A stretch of 29,339 nt of DNA. Origin: a virus. Within the stretch, counting starts at the first letter, position 1. Each line of letters starts with the position of its first letter. The stretch spans positions 1 through 29,339 of IMG/VR virus record IMGVR_UViG_3300017758_000078; one strand, written 5' to 3'. The position numbers and the translations under genes are program-made. Positions 20,204 to 29,200 of this stretch are shown here, piece by piece. The notes below the pieces were generated by a model that was not told the DNA's origin, did not search any database, and worked only from the letters and a program-made list of their open reading frames with translations.

Positions 20204-20551
20204 ATGAGTAAGCGTTTTAAAGATTTTAGTGCTGCGAAAGAAGGACTAAATACCGAACCTATAGAGGTTAAGGTAGGAGAAGAAAGTTTTACTTTCCCAC
20301 CCTTTCTGACAGCCGAGACTATACTGACACAGTTAACTTGGCTAGAAGAAGATGGTTCTATCGCGGCACCAAATCTTCCGAAGTGGTTTATAGCAATTAT
20401 GGGTGAAGATAACTTCACAAAGATTGCTGCAAAGGTAGATCTACCTACACTTCAAGAAATATCACAATATCTAATGACTGAATATGGTATGCAACCAGAA
20501 GATCTTAATGCAGTCGTTCCTGAAGAGGACGAGGGTGATACCCCAAAATAA
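20204..20551 (+). CDS. Tail assembly chaperone G (short product)
   Basis: A 115-residue acidic protein with GGAGGA upstream (about 7 bases). Contains VKVGEESFTFPPFLTAETIL and LMTEYGMQPEDLNAV, then an acidic end ...EEDEGDTPK. It lies between major tail protein and tape measure, the fixed place of the lambda gpG-type chaperone. The final sense codons contain the slippery CCCAAAA. It helps load the tape measure during tail assembly. Confidence 0.85.
   Translation: MSKRFKDFSAAKEGLNTEPIEVKVGEESFTFPPFLTAETILTQLTWLEEDGSIAAPNLPKWFIAIMGEDNFTKIAAKVDLPTLQEISQYLMTEYGMQPEDLNAVVPEEDEGDTPK
20542..20548 (+). promoter_or_regulatory. Programmed -1 ribosomal frameshift site CCCAAAA
   Basis: C CCA AAA stands directly before the TAA of the G gene in the X-XXY-YYZ arrangement. 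Slipping back one base gives CCC AAA, then ATA AGT..., an open frame that runs to 20898. Confidence 0.85.
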
Positions 20552-20898
20552 GTTACTCGACTGAGGATATAATTAATGATTGGTCATCAGTCGAATCCGA
20601 CTTTAACAAAATCTATAACATTTTAGAACCTTTGGAATTAGAATGGCGTAAATTTTGGCGATTGTTAGGTACAATACCTATAGACCAGTCTTTATTCTTT
20701 GGACCGCAATATAACGCCATTGTTAATGGTGAAGATCCAAAGGAAGCGTTATCCGATGAACCACCAAAAAACTGGTATAAGGAAGAGTTAGATAAACGCA
20801 GAAATAGATCAGGTCGTCAAAGACAGGCAACAAGTATAGATGAAATGATCTCGGATCAGAAAAGAATAGGTAAGGAAGATGCCTCCAGTACAAGCTAA
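20548..20898 (+). CDS. Tail assembly chaperone T extension, made as GT by -1 frameshift
   Basis: From the frameshift site this frame is open for 116 codons with no stop, giving a GT fusion of about 231 residues with the G part. It has no convincing start of its own (the first in-frame candidate is TTG 20632), so it should be expressed only through the shift. Sequence: STEDIINDWSSVESDF, LELEWRKFWRLLGTIP, a basic DKRRNRSGRQRQ and MISDQKRIGK end, similar to T segments of actinophages that end with W.rF..l...L p..s......v....... It overlaps the tape measure start by 20 bases. Confidence 0.85.
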   Translation: MSYSTEDIINDWSSVESDFNKIYNILEPLELEWRKFWRLLGTIPIDQSLFFGPQYNAIVNGEDPKEALSDEPPKNWYKEELDKRRNRSGRQRQATSIDEMISDQKRIGKEDASSTS

Positions 20899-23800
20899 AG
20901 TCGGATTTTTAAAACTCATCATAGGTGCAACTCCTGTTGCCGAAGGATTACAAGCTGACCTAGCAAAAAGTGGTAAGGCTATGTCCGAAGCCACAAAAAG
21001 AATGCAGGCTGTTCAGTATTCTATGATCACAGGTGCTATGGTCGGTATTGCTGCTGTAACATTTGAGTTAGTAAAAGCCATACAGGCTAGCGCAGCATTC
21101 GAGTCAGCTTTCGCAGGTATCAGAAAAACAGTAGAAGCAAGCGATAAAGAATTTAAAGATTTAGCACAAAATATCCTGCGTATGTCAACGGCTATACCTG
21201 TTTCTGCTCAGGAATTATCTAGAATTGGTGAACTTGGTGGTCAGTTAGGTATTGCAGTTCAAAACTTACCAGAATTTATTGCCACAGTTTCTACTCTTGC
21301 AACAACTACTAACTTAACTGTAGATAATGCAGCTCTTGGTTTAGCTAGGCTCGATGCTATTGCACAAACTAATGGTGAAACCTTTTCCAATTTAGCTTCA
21401 ACAATCGTAGATTTAGGAAACAACTTCGCAGCTACAGAGTCAGAAATTATGACTACAGTTTTGCGTATTGCACAGGCAGCAGCTCAGGTTGGTGCTACTA
21501 CACAAGATGCACTTGCTTTTGCTACGGCACTTCAGGCAATTGGTGTTCCTGCTCAGGCTGGTGGTACTGCTGTAGCTCGTGTATTTCAAAGTATCCAATC
21601 AGCAATAATCCAAGCTGGTGACGAAGCTGATATGTTCTCAAAAGTAGCTGCAAGATCAGGCAAAGTTTCAGCAGAAGGATTTGCACAAATGTTCGGTGAT
21701 GATCCTGCTATGGCAGCTGCGGCGTTTATAGAAGGTCTTGCCGAAATGAACAAATCTGGTGAAGATACTATGACTGTTCTAGAAAAACTGGGACTATCTC
21801 AAAGAAGAACAACTCTAGCAATTCTAGGTTTAGCTGAGGCAGGTGATCTTCTACCTAGAGTTTTAGAGACAGGTAGAACAGCATTTGAGGAAAATACAGC
21901 AGCAACGGATGAGGCTATAAAGAGATATACGACTCTAGAGGCACAATTACAAATTACTAAAAACGCTTTCAACGAATTACAAGTTTCTCTAGGAGATCAG
22001 TTAATGCCTGTTGCAAAAGGTTTTAATGATGTAATACAAGAAACAATTTTAGGTTTTAGAGAATTTAATTTATTATTACCAACTTTGATTGGACTGACTA
22101 CTAGCTTTTCACTAGTTATATTAAGAGCTTTAAATATTTTAATGCCAATCACAAAAAGAGTTAAACAGTTTGGATTTGCTCTACGACTAGCTCTTACAGG
22201 ACCAGTGGGTTGGATCGCTGCAATCGTAGCTGCTTTATCTATTTTTGCTGTCAAAATGATGAATGCAAGAGGTGAAGCTGAACAATTACAAAGAACACTT
22301 GAAGCCTTTGCACAAGATGGTGAAGTCACAAAAAATACAATAAAAGCTCTTACTGAAGTTACAAATGAATATGCCAACGCACTTAACCGATTACAAGAGG
22401 AAGATAGAAGAGAAGTACGAGGAAGTATCATTGAGGGACTCGCAGGAACACCTGCTGAAAGATCAGCATATTTAAATGATCTAGATACGACTATCGAAAA
22501 AAATAAAGATCTTATAGATGTTGCTGATGATCTTCTTACACATGGTATGGGTGCTGATCTTAGAAAAAATGTGCAAAATGGAACAATCAAGACTTTTGAA
22601 GAGTTCCAAGAATTTGCTCAGAGATATTCAGGTTATTTATCTACCATAAACCAGCAAACAGATGAACAAATGGAATTAATGTTTCAGGCTTTCCAAACAG
22701 ATGATTATAGAAAATATTTGAATGATGCTGAAAATGGTTTAAAAGAACAAAATAGATTATTAGAAATAGAGTTAGAGATAGCTAGAGAAATTAATACAGC
22801 AACTACTGAATATGAACAAGCAAGAGATCAGAAGATCAGAGATGATGCTATGGAAGCTCTTGGTATCACAAGATTGGCTGAGAAAAGAACAAGACACCGA
22901 GAAGAACAAGAAAGAGAAATTGAAAATTATATAAAGAAAAATAAAAAAATGTCTGATACTGAAAAAGCACTTCAGGCAGAAAAAGAAGCAATACTTCAAC
23001 TAGATACTGTCTATTCAACTGTTACAGATAATATGAAAAAATCTACAGACTCTTTTGTACAGAGTTTTGAAGCATTACCAGATGTAACAATTAAGACAGC
23101 AGAGGAGATGGCAAAAAACTTTGCAGAAAGATTAGCTCTCGCAGAAATTTTTGAATCACAAATGCAACAATTAGAATTTGCAGGGCTGGATGATCTAGGT
23201 TTATTTGCTTCTACTTTAGGACCAGAGTTTGCACCACAGTTACAAGAATTACTTAATAATCCAGAAATAGCAAGAGCTATTGAAGCTGGTTTAGAGGGAC
23301 AAAGAATTACTGCTAGTGAAAAATTAAAAGAAAATACCGAGAAAGTTAGAGCTACTTATGGTGAAGAGTTTGAATTATTAGGTAAAGATATTGGTGGTAA
23401 CTTAATGATCGGTGCAGTTCTTGGTTTAGAGGGTGAAGAACAAATATACTATGACGCTATTGATCGTATAATATCTGAGGGTATAGTGGTCGCAAACGAT
23501 GCTGCTGGTAACTCATCACCATCTCGTAAAACAGCAAGAATATCTAAATTCATGATGTTAGGTTTTGTAAAAGGTATCAAAGATAACTACCCAGCATTAG
23601 AAACAGAATTTAAAGATACAATGATTGATCTTGTAAATATAGCTGAGCAAAGTGTTACTGATGCTATGAGCAGGATCCAAACTGTTTTTGGTAGTCAATT
23701 TAGCTTATTTGGATCGCAAAAAAGTTTATTAAGCGAAGAGCAAAAGTATAACGATCTTCTTATAGAAAGAGATAAACTACTTCAAGGTAATAGTGCTAGA

Positions 23801-24670
23801 CAGGTACTAGCTATTAGAGAAGCACAAGACAAAGTAGATTTTCTTAGAATTGCTTACGCTGAGGGAACAATTAGTGCTGAGGAATTAGCTGTTGCTGAAG
23901 AGGAGCTAGCTGAGGCACAGAATGCTAGACAAACACAACTTAATAATGTAAATAAACAAATAGAAGATTCACAAATATCTCAAGCTGAAAGTATGATGAG
24001 TTTGGCCAATCAGGCTTTCCAAATACTACAGCTTGGACCAGAGGGTATAAATCAATTTAAGAAAATTGCTGAAGTTTTAGGTATCGATAGTGGTTTGATT
24101 GAAACTGTTACTGGTAAAACAGAACAGTTGGCTAACACTATAGGAAAAGATTTTGCAGGTGTTATTAATGATTTTGGACAAGATTACTTCAACTTAAATA
24201 TGAAAATGGAACAAGAAGAAATAACTATTAAAGCTGATGCCTCACAAGCAAACAATGCACTTAGTAATTTTATAAATAATTATGTTGCTGCTCAAAACTT
24301 TGCAAGTGAAAACCCAATTGTTTTAGCAGCTGCAAAAGCAGGAATACCTATGGGTGCAGGTGGTATGCGTATGTATGCTGGTGGTGGTCGTATTCCGATG
24401 TTTGCTAATGGTGGAACATTAAGAAGTGGTTTAGGTCTAGTAGGTGAGTACGGACCAGAAATGGTGCGAGCAATACCTGGTGGTGGTGTTGATATAACGC
24501 CAATAGGTAATCATGGTAGAAGTACAATTTCCATATCTAATCTAAATGTAAATGTTGTTGGTGTACCATCTGATCCGTCACAAGCAAGAAAAGCCGCAAT
24601 AGAAATAAGAAAAGCATTACACAAGCTAGATCGTGAAGGATTAATAGGAACAGGTATAAGAGGTAGATAA
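20879..24670 (+). CDS. Tape measure protein
   Basis: A 1263-residue protein, the longest complete gene here. About residues 75-400 are the TP901-type minor tail core (FAGIRKTVEASDKEFKDLAQ, MSTAIPVSAQELSRIGELGG, ATSLQAIGVPAQAG-like TALQAIGVPAQAGGTAVARV). Two hydrophobic segments follow (about 398-421 and 441-458, GPVGWIAAIVAALSIFAV), then long helical and coiled stretches and a Gly-rich tail (MRMYAGGGRIPMFANGGTL, LVGEYGPEMVRAIPGGG). The protein sets tail length, and the hydrophobic parts may insert in the membrane during DNA entry. Length of about 1260 residues predicts a tail of roughly 190 nm at 1.5 angstrom per residue. SSPSRKTARISKFMMLGF near residue 875 is also a known tape-measure feature. 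Confidence 0.95.
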   Translation: MPPVQAKVGFLKLIIGATPVAEGLQADLAKSGKAMSEATKRMQAVQYSMITGAMVGIAAVTFELVKAIQASAAFESAFAGIRKTVEASDKEFKDLAQNILRMSTAIPVSAQELSRIGELGGQLGIAVQNLPEFIATVSTLATTTNLTVDNAALGLARLDAIAQTNGETFSNLASTIVDLGNNFAATESEIMTTVLRIAQAAAQVGATTQDALAFATALQAIGVPAQAGGTAVARVFQSIQSAIIQAGDEADMFSKVAARSGKVSAEGFAQMFGDDPAMAAAAFIEGLAEMNKSGEDTMTVLEKLGLSQRRTTLAILGLAEAGDLLPRVLETGRTAFEENTAATDEAIKRYTTLEAQLQITKNAFNELQVSLGDQLMPVAKGFNDVIQETILGFREFNLLLPTLIGLTTSFSLVILRALNILMPITKRVKQFGFALRLALTGPVGWIAAIVAALSIFAVKMMNARGEAEQLQRTLEAFAQDGEVTKNTIKALTEVTNEYANALNRLQEEDRREVRGSIIEGLAGTPAERSAYLNDLDTTIEKNKDLIDVADDLLTHGMGADLRKNVQNGTIKTFEEFQEFAQRYSGYLSTINQQTDEQMELMFQAFQTDDYRKYLNDAENGLKEQNRLLEIELEIAREINTATTEYEQARDQKIRDDAMEALGITRLAEKRTRHREEQEREIENYIKKNKKMSDTEKALQAEKEAILQLDTVYSTVTDNMKKSTDSFVQSFEALPDVTIKTAEEMAKNFAERLALAEIFESQMQQLEFAGLDDLGLFASTLGPEFAPQLQELLNNPEIARAIEAGLEGQRITASEKLKENTEKVRATYGEEFELLGKDIGGNLMIGAVLGLEGEEQIYYDAIDRIISEGIVVANDAAGNSSPSRKTARISKFMMLGFVKGIKDNYPALETEFKDTMIDLVNIAEQSVTDAMSRIQTVFGSQFSLFGSQKSLLSEEQKYNDLLIERDKLLQGNSARQVLAIREAQDKVDFLRIAYAEGTISAEELAVAEEELAEAQNARQTQLNNVNKQIEDSQISQAESMMSLANQAFQILQLGPEGINQFKKIAEVLGIDSGLIETVTGKTEQLANTIGKDFAGVINDFGQDYFNLNMKMEQEEITIKADASQANNALSNFINNYVAAQNFASENPIVLAAAKAGIPMGAGGMRMYAGGGRIPMFANGGTLRSGLGLVGEYGPEMVRAIPGGGVDITPIGNHGRSTISISNLNVNVVGVPSDPSQARKAAIEIRKALHKLDREGLIGTGIRGR

Positions 24671-24780
24671 TGAAAGATGACTTTGTACTTCCAGATAATA
24701 TGTTTACAGATAATCCTGTATTCGTAGATACTTCAAAAGATTTTGAAGCAGATGATTGTGGGGACTCATGCAAGATATAA
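24670..24780 (+). CDS. Micro-protein 1 between tape measure and distal tail genes
   Basis: A 36-residue acidic ORF (KDDFVLPDNMFTDNPVFVD, with two cysteines in DDCGDSCKI) coupled to the tape measure stop by TAATG. It overlaps the start of the next micro-gene (24768). Not recognised. Coupling and exact tiling of this 300-base stretch favour real translation. Confidence 0.5.
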   Translation: MKDDFVLPDNMFTDNPVFVDTSKDFEADDCGDSCKI

Positions 24781-24857
24781 TTTATTCACACGCTAACTTT
24801 CATCAACAACACAAAGCTACTCACGATAATGAATATGTTGAATGGGAAGAAGAGTAA
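24768..24857 (+). CDS. Micro-protein 2
   Basis: A 29-residue ORF rich in His and acidic residues (ANFHQQHKATHDNEYVEWEE). It starts within the end of micro-gene 1 and overlaps micro-gene 3 by TAATG. The His spacing could bind metal, but this is only a possibility. Confidence 0.4.
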   Translation: MQDIIYSHANFHQQHKATHDNEYVEWEEE

Positions 24858-24979
24858 TGATAGACAACAAAGATAAAGAAGTTTTAAAACCATGTAAATC
24901 AGATTTTAAATGTGGTAATTATTTTTATGGACCTAAATATAAGTATTGTGAACAATGTAGAGCAAAGGATATGTGCTAA
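24857..24979 (+). CDS. Micro-protein 3, zinc-finger-like
   Basis: A 40-residue ORF with five cysteines, four of which are spaced as a possible zinc ribbon (KPCKSDFKCG ... KYCEQC: C-x5-C-x11-C-x2-C). It is joined by TAATG overlaps to the genes on both sides. A small metal-binding tail or regulatory peptide is plausible. Confidence 0.5.
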   Translation: MIDNKDKEVLKPCKSDFKCGNYFYGPKYKYCEQCRAKDMC

Positions 24980-26211
24980 TGGCTAATACAGTAACAATAG
25001 GAAGATTAAGTTTTACATCACCAGCTACTTTAAGTGATAGTAAGAGTGGTACTAGTCATGAGTTTACTATTACTGGTAAGTTTGTGACAGAAACATTGGC
25101 AGAAGTAAAATATCTTAGAGATGAGTTATTAGCAAAAGCTAATGGTTACTATATAGTTCCTTTCACTTGGGAGGGTGATGATACTGTGTCTGGTTATGTA
25201 AAAGTAACAAGTGCCTCTGTAAATACACAAAGAGTAAATATTGGTGGTTACGATTATTCAATTTCTATGGAATTTTTAGGGAACATAGGTGAAGTAGAAT
25301 TAGAAAGTCAATTCTCAGGTGCTTTACTAGAAAATGATCACTCTATAACTTCTACAACTAAACAGTTTTATGCACCACCAACAAATCACTACAGTCATGA
25401 TCATAGTAACGAGCCAACAAGTTTTGAAAGAGTAGGGGAAGATGGATCTATTTATGCAAAATTCGGATCTTCTGTTAGATCTAACAATGCAAAATTTTTA
25501 GTAGATCCGAGTGATTTTTATAAAAATGCTTGTGAAATCTATACAAAAGATAGTTCTGATACAGAAAGGCTACGATGTGGTTTAGAAACACCAAATTTTC
25601 CGACATCGGTAAAGTTGCAAAATGGTTTAGTTCAAATGACATTTGATAACACAACTACACAATCTAGGTTTAATTTAAGAGCTTATGATGGTGATGGTTA
25701 CAAATCATTAAAACAAATAGCCGTATCAAGAGGTTCTAGTGAAGTCGAATGGCAAGGTTGGAGATCAATTCAAATACTTAAAAATGAACCAGAAGTAGCA
25801 ACTATTAGATTAACAAGTTATTATGACGCTACTACAAAAGATCAAAGACTTACTTTTGATGTCACCCTTCGTAGAGGTGCTAGACACTTTTCAATTGTTG
25901 CTACACAGTGGTCAACAGGTAAATTAAATTTAAAAACAACCTCTACATTACCTTTTACTGATAACACGAGTTATGCAGTAATGACTAACGATGACGCTGA
26001 TGGGAATCAATTGGTTATGGGTTCTCCTCAAAACTTTGATGTCGATACTACAAGTGGTGGGATAAGTACAACATCGAATACAGCTACAATGAAAGCATTT
26101 GTTGGATATGTATTCAATGGCTCCTCTGCAACTTCTTACGATACTGCTGACAGTATTAGAGATCAATATTTAGATAATATTTATGAAGTTGTGAGGATCG
26201 TTAAGTCATGA
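24979..26211 (+). CDS. Distal tail (Dit-like) protein
   Basis: A 410-residue protein from ATG 24979 (TAATG with the preceding gene; GTG 24973 is an in-frame alternative). Residues 1-110 (VTIGRLSFTSPATLSDSKSG, VKYLRDELLAKANGYYIVPF, VNIGGYDYSISMEFLGN) form a beta-rich Dit-like start; a middle and C-terminal beta domain (GWRSIQILKNEPEVATIRLT, RRGARHFSIVATQW) resembles galactose-binding or jelly-roll adsorption modules. It probably forms the hub between tube and tip. Its codons at 25596-25613 include a near copy of the TTTTCCGACATCGG operator sequence. The next gene overlaps it by ATGA. Confidence 0.7.
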   Translation: MANTVTIGRLSFTSPATLSDSKSGTSHEFTITGKFVTETLAEVKYLRDELLAKANGYYIVPFTWEGDDTVSGYVKVTSASVNTQRVNIGGYDYSISMEFLGNIGEVELESQFSGALLENDHSITSTTKQFYAPPTNHYSHDHSNEPTSFERVGEDGSIYAKFGSSVRSNNAKFLVDPSDFYKNACEIYTKDSSDTERLRCGLETPNFPTSVKLQNGLVQMTFDNTTTQSRFNLRAYDGDGYKSLKQIAVSRGSSEVEWQGWRSIQILKNEPEVATIRLTSYYDATTKDQRLTFDVTLRRGARHFSIVATQWSTGKLNLKTTSTLPFTDNTSYAVMTNDDADGNQLVMGSPQNFDVDTTSGGISTTSNTATMKAFVGYVFNGSSATSYDTADSIRDQYLDNIYEVVRIVKS

Positions 26212-29200
26212 GCGTAACAGAAAAATTAATGGCTCAAGGGCAGTTCAGCCTTGCCTTAAATAAACAGGACACACCAAATTCTATAATTAACAGTATTGAC
26301 GCATGGGGACATATCGTAATTGTTAAGGGAGATCTAAATGTGCAAGAGTTTTCTGACAGCACACTTTTAAGTGCCGCAAGATATGTAGGCATTGTAGAGT
26401 CTCTAGAGCTTGGTATGGAAAACGATGTACAAATTATGGGTACAGGTCTAGTCTCGTATCTTGGTGATGGCGATACTAGAGGTATGCCTATAGCTACAAG
26501 TGGTGGTCCATCAGGAGTAAGAAGTTATAAGAACAAAACTTTAGAACAAACATTAGATAGCACAGGATCTCCAAAAGGTATTTTAAGAGCAGAAGATGGA
26601 TCATTTGGTCCCATCAGAAAAGGGACGATAACAGAACCTACTGGTTCAAATACAACTTATACAGGAAAACATTACACAGAGTCAGTTTTAAAAGCACTCA
26701 AGTTTATTTGTTCTGATCTGAATGTTGAATTTAAAGTAAGCACTACAGGTTTATTAGATGCAGGACCATCAGCGTCTTTGTTTGCTGGTCATGATACTGA
26801 TCCAACTGCGATCATAGTTCGTGGTGCAAATGGTCAAGATCCAAACATAACTGGTATAAATACCACTAGCTTAGTTGCTCAATATGACGCTTCAGAGTTT
26901 GTAAGTCGTGTTGAATTGATTGCAAGCAAGCATGGTGCTGAGGCAAACATAGGATCTGCAACTGCAAGTTCTATTCCGTATAAAGATTTGTTTGGTGAGA
27001 GTCTATTTAGAGCGCAATATGTTTCTGATCCTCAGACAGAGGGAACTAAGAAAAATGAAAGAGCGCAAGAATATCTTTTAGAACTTAACGAGGTAAAAAA
27101 ACAATTGAATGTTTCTCTAGAGGAATATGATATAGCAGGAGACTTTACTGTAGGTGATAAAATATTTATTTTTGATCCTGATATAGGTTTTGTCGATACT
27201 GAGGCAGATAGAGTTAGCGATGGTAGATCTTCTCTATTTGAAACTGTTTATCAAGGTCAAGTATTAAATCCAACTAAGATCCGAGTATTAGGTATCACTT
27301 GGCCGATACAAAATGGTTATGGTGTTTTTTATAGAGATAAAGATGGTAATTATTTAGAACTTACAGACTATTGTATTTTTGAAACTTCAGATGTTCAATT
27401 AGAGATAGGTGATGTTGCACCGACAATTAAAGAAAGTTTAGGGTTTAGTGGTCATACTGTAGATCTTGTAGGTAGTCCAGATAAATCTATACCTGATACA
27501 CCATCAGGATTAACTACTGTAGCAGGTACTTACTCAGATGGTAATGGTATATCAAAAGGTTTTGTAAAGCTGAGTTGGACTGAACCTCTTAATACAGATG
27601 GAACATCTATAACTGACGGATCCTTTTATCGTGTCAGGTGGCGAGTAGTTCAAGATACAGATGGCAACAATATTATTGACGAAAACGATACACAAGTTAC
27701 AGAATTTAACTATTCAACAGTACAGTTTGATACAAGAGAATTTATTATTTATGATTTGTCACCAAACACTTATTATTCTGTAGGTGTTCAAGCAGTAGAT
27801 ATCACTGGTTTTGATAGTGACTTTGCCTCAATATCATCAGTACAAACTCCTGCTGATGGTGGAGCACCCAATAAACCTGATGGTTTTGCAACAATAGCCT
27901 CTAATCCATTAAGAGTTCAGTTTATACATAACTTAGGTCAAGCAAAAGATAGTAATGGTAATGCAGTCAGTCCAGTTGTAAATTTCACATTAGCTAAGGA
28001 TCTTAGTCATCTAAACATATATGCCTCAACAACAAGTGGTTTTGATCTCCAATATAATTCAACTACTAACAAAGTTACACAGACAGGTTTTAAAATTGGT
28101 CAAATAGTTGCAACTTCAGCTCATATACAAAATGGAATTGCTGCTGTTGGCTATATAGATCTTGACAATGCAGATACTCATTATTTTAGAGTGACAGCAG
28201 TTGATAGTTCTGGTAATGAGTCTGAGCCTAGTAACGAGCAAACTGGTAATGCTGATCTTGTGAACTCAGCTAATATTGCAAACTTAGCTGTTACAAATGC
28301 TCTTATTGCTAATGCAGCAATTACAGATCTAAAAGTCGCAGATGTTTCAGCAGGTAAAGTTACAGCAGGTACAATAGCAGGTCAAACAATTATCCTTAAC
28401 ACTAGTGGTGATACTGGCAATGACTCTATTATAAAATCATCTAACTACTCAACAGGATCAGCTGGTTGGGCTATAACTTCAGATGGAACAGCAGAGTTTC
28501 AAAATGCAACTATTAGAGGATCTTTAAATGCTAGTGATATTACAGCAGGTACTTTGTCATCTGATAGACTCGATACTAATTTTATAGCTGTAGGTGGTGC
28601 AGCAAGTGATGTGAACTCAGGATCAACAACTATTGATGGTGGCAACATTACAACAAACAGTATTACTGCAAACGAATTGAATTTTACACCTTTTGAAAAT
28701 GGTGACGCAATAACAGATGGAACTATTGCAGGTATAACAATAAATAGTACTGAAATACAAAGTACAGGATTTAATAGTTCTAGTGGTTTTCAAATAAGTT
28801 CTAATGGTAATGCAATATTTAGAGATGTAACTATTAGAGGTACTCTGGAAGGGACATCACTCACAGATAACTTTACTTTAGATGGTGGAACAATAAGAAC
28901 AGCTTCATCAGGATCAAGAGTTGAAATAAAAGAAACATCAAGTGTTGGTATGATCAATTTCTATGATAGTTCTGATGAACTAACAATGTCAATGCAAGCA
29001 TCAACTGATGAATTTCAAATGGTTGGTGGTTTAGATGATAATGTCAAACTAAGCACAGTCTTAGGTAAGGAACTAGAACTTAATGCAGGAACTATAAAAA
29101 TTAATGCTTATGGTAACGCCTCAGGTGGTCCAATAAATCTAGGTACACCAGGAACTAATAATATTTCACAAGTCGATGTAAAAATAGGTATAGCAACTAA

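Noticed and set aside
21997-22590. Minus-strand ORF of 197 codons inside the tape measure gene
   Set aside because: Long, but antisense to amphipathic and hydrophobic coding sequence, rich in S/F/I as expected for a shadow, with no start signal.
22772-22999. Minus-strand ORF rich in F, S and C
   Set aside because: Composition is that expected from reading K/E-rich coiled-coil codons backwards.
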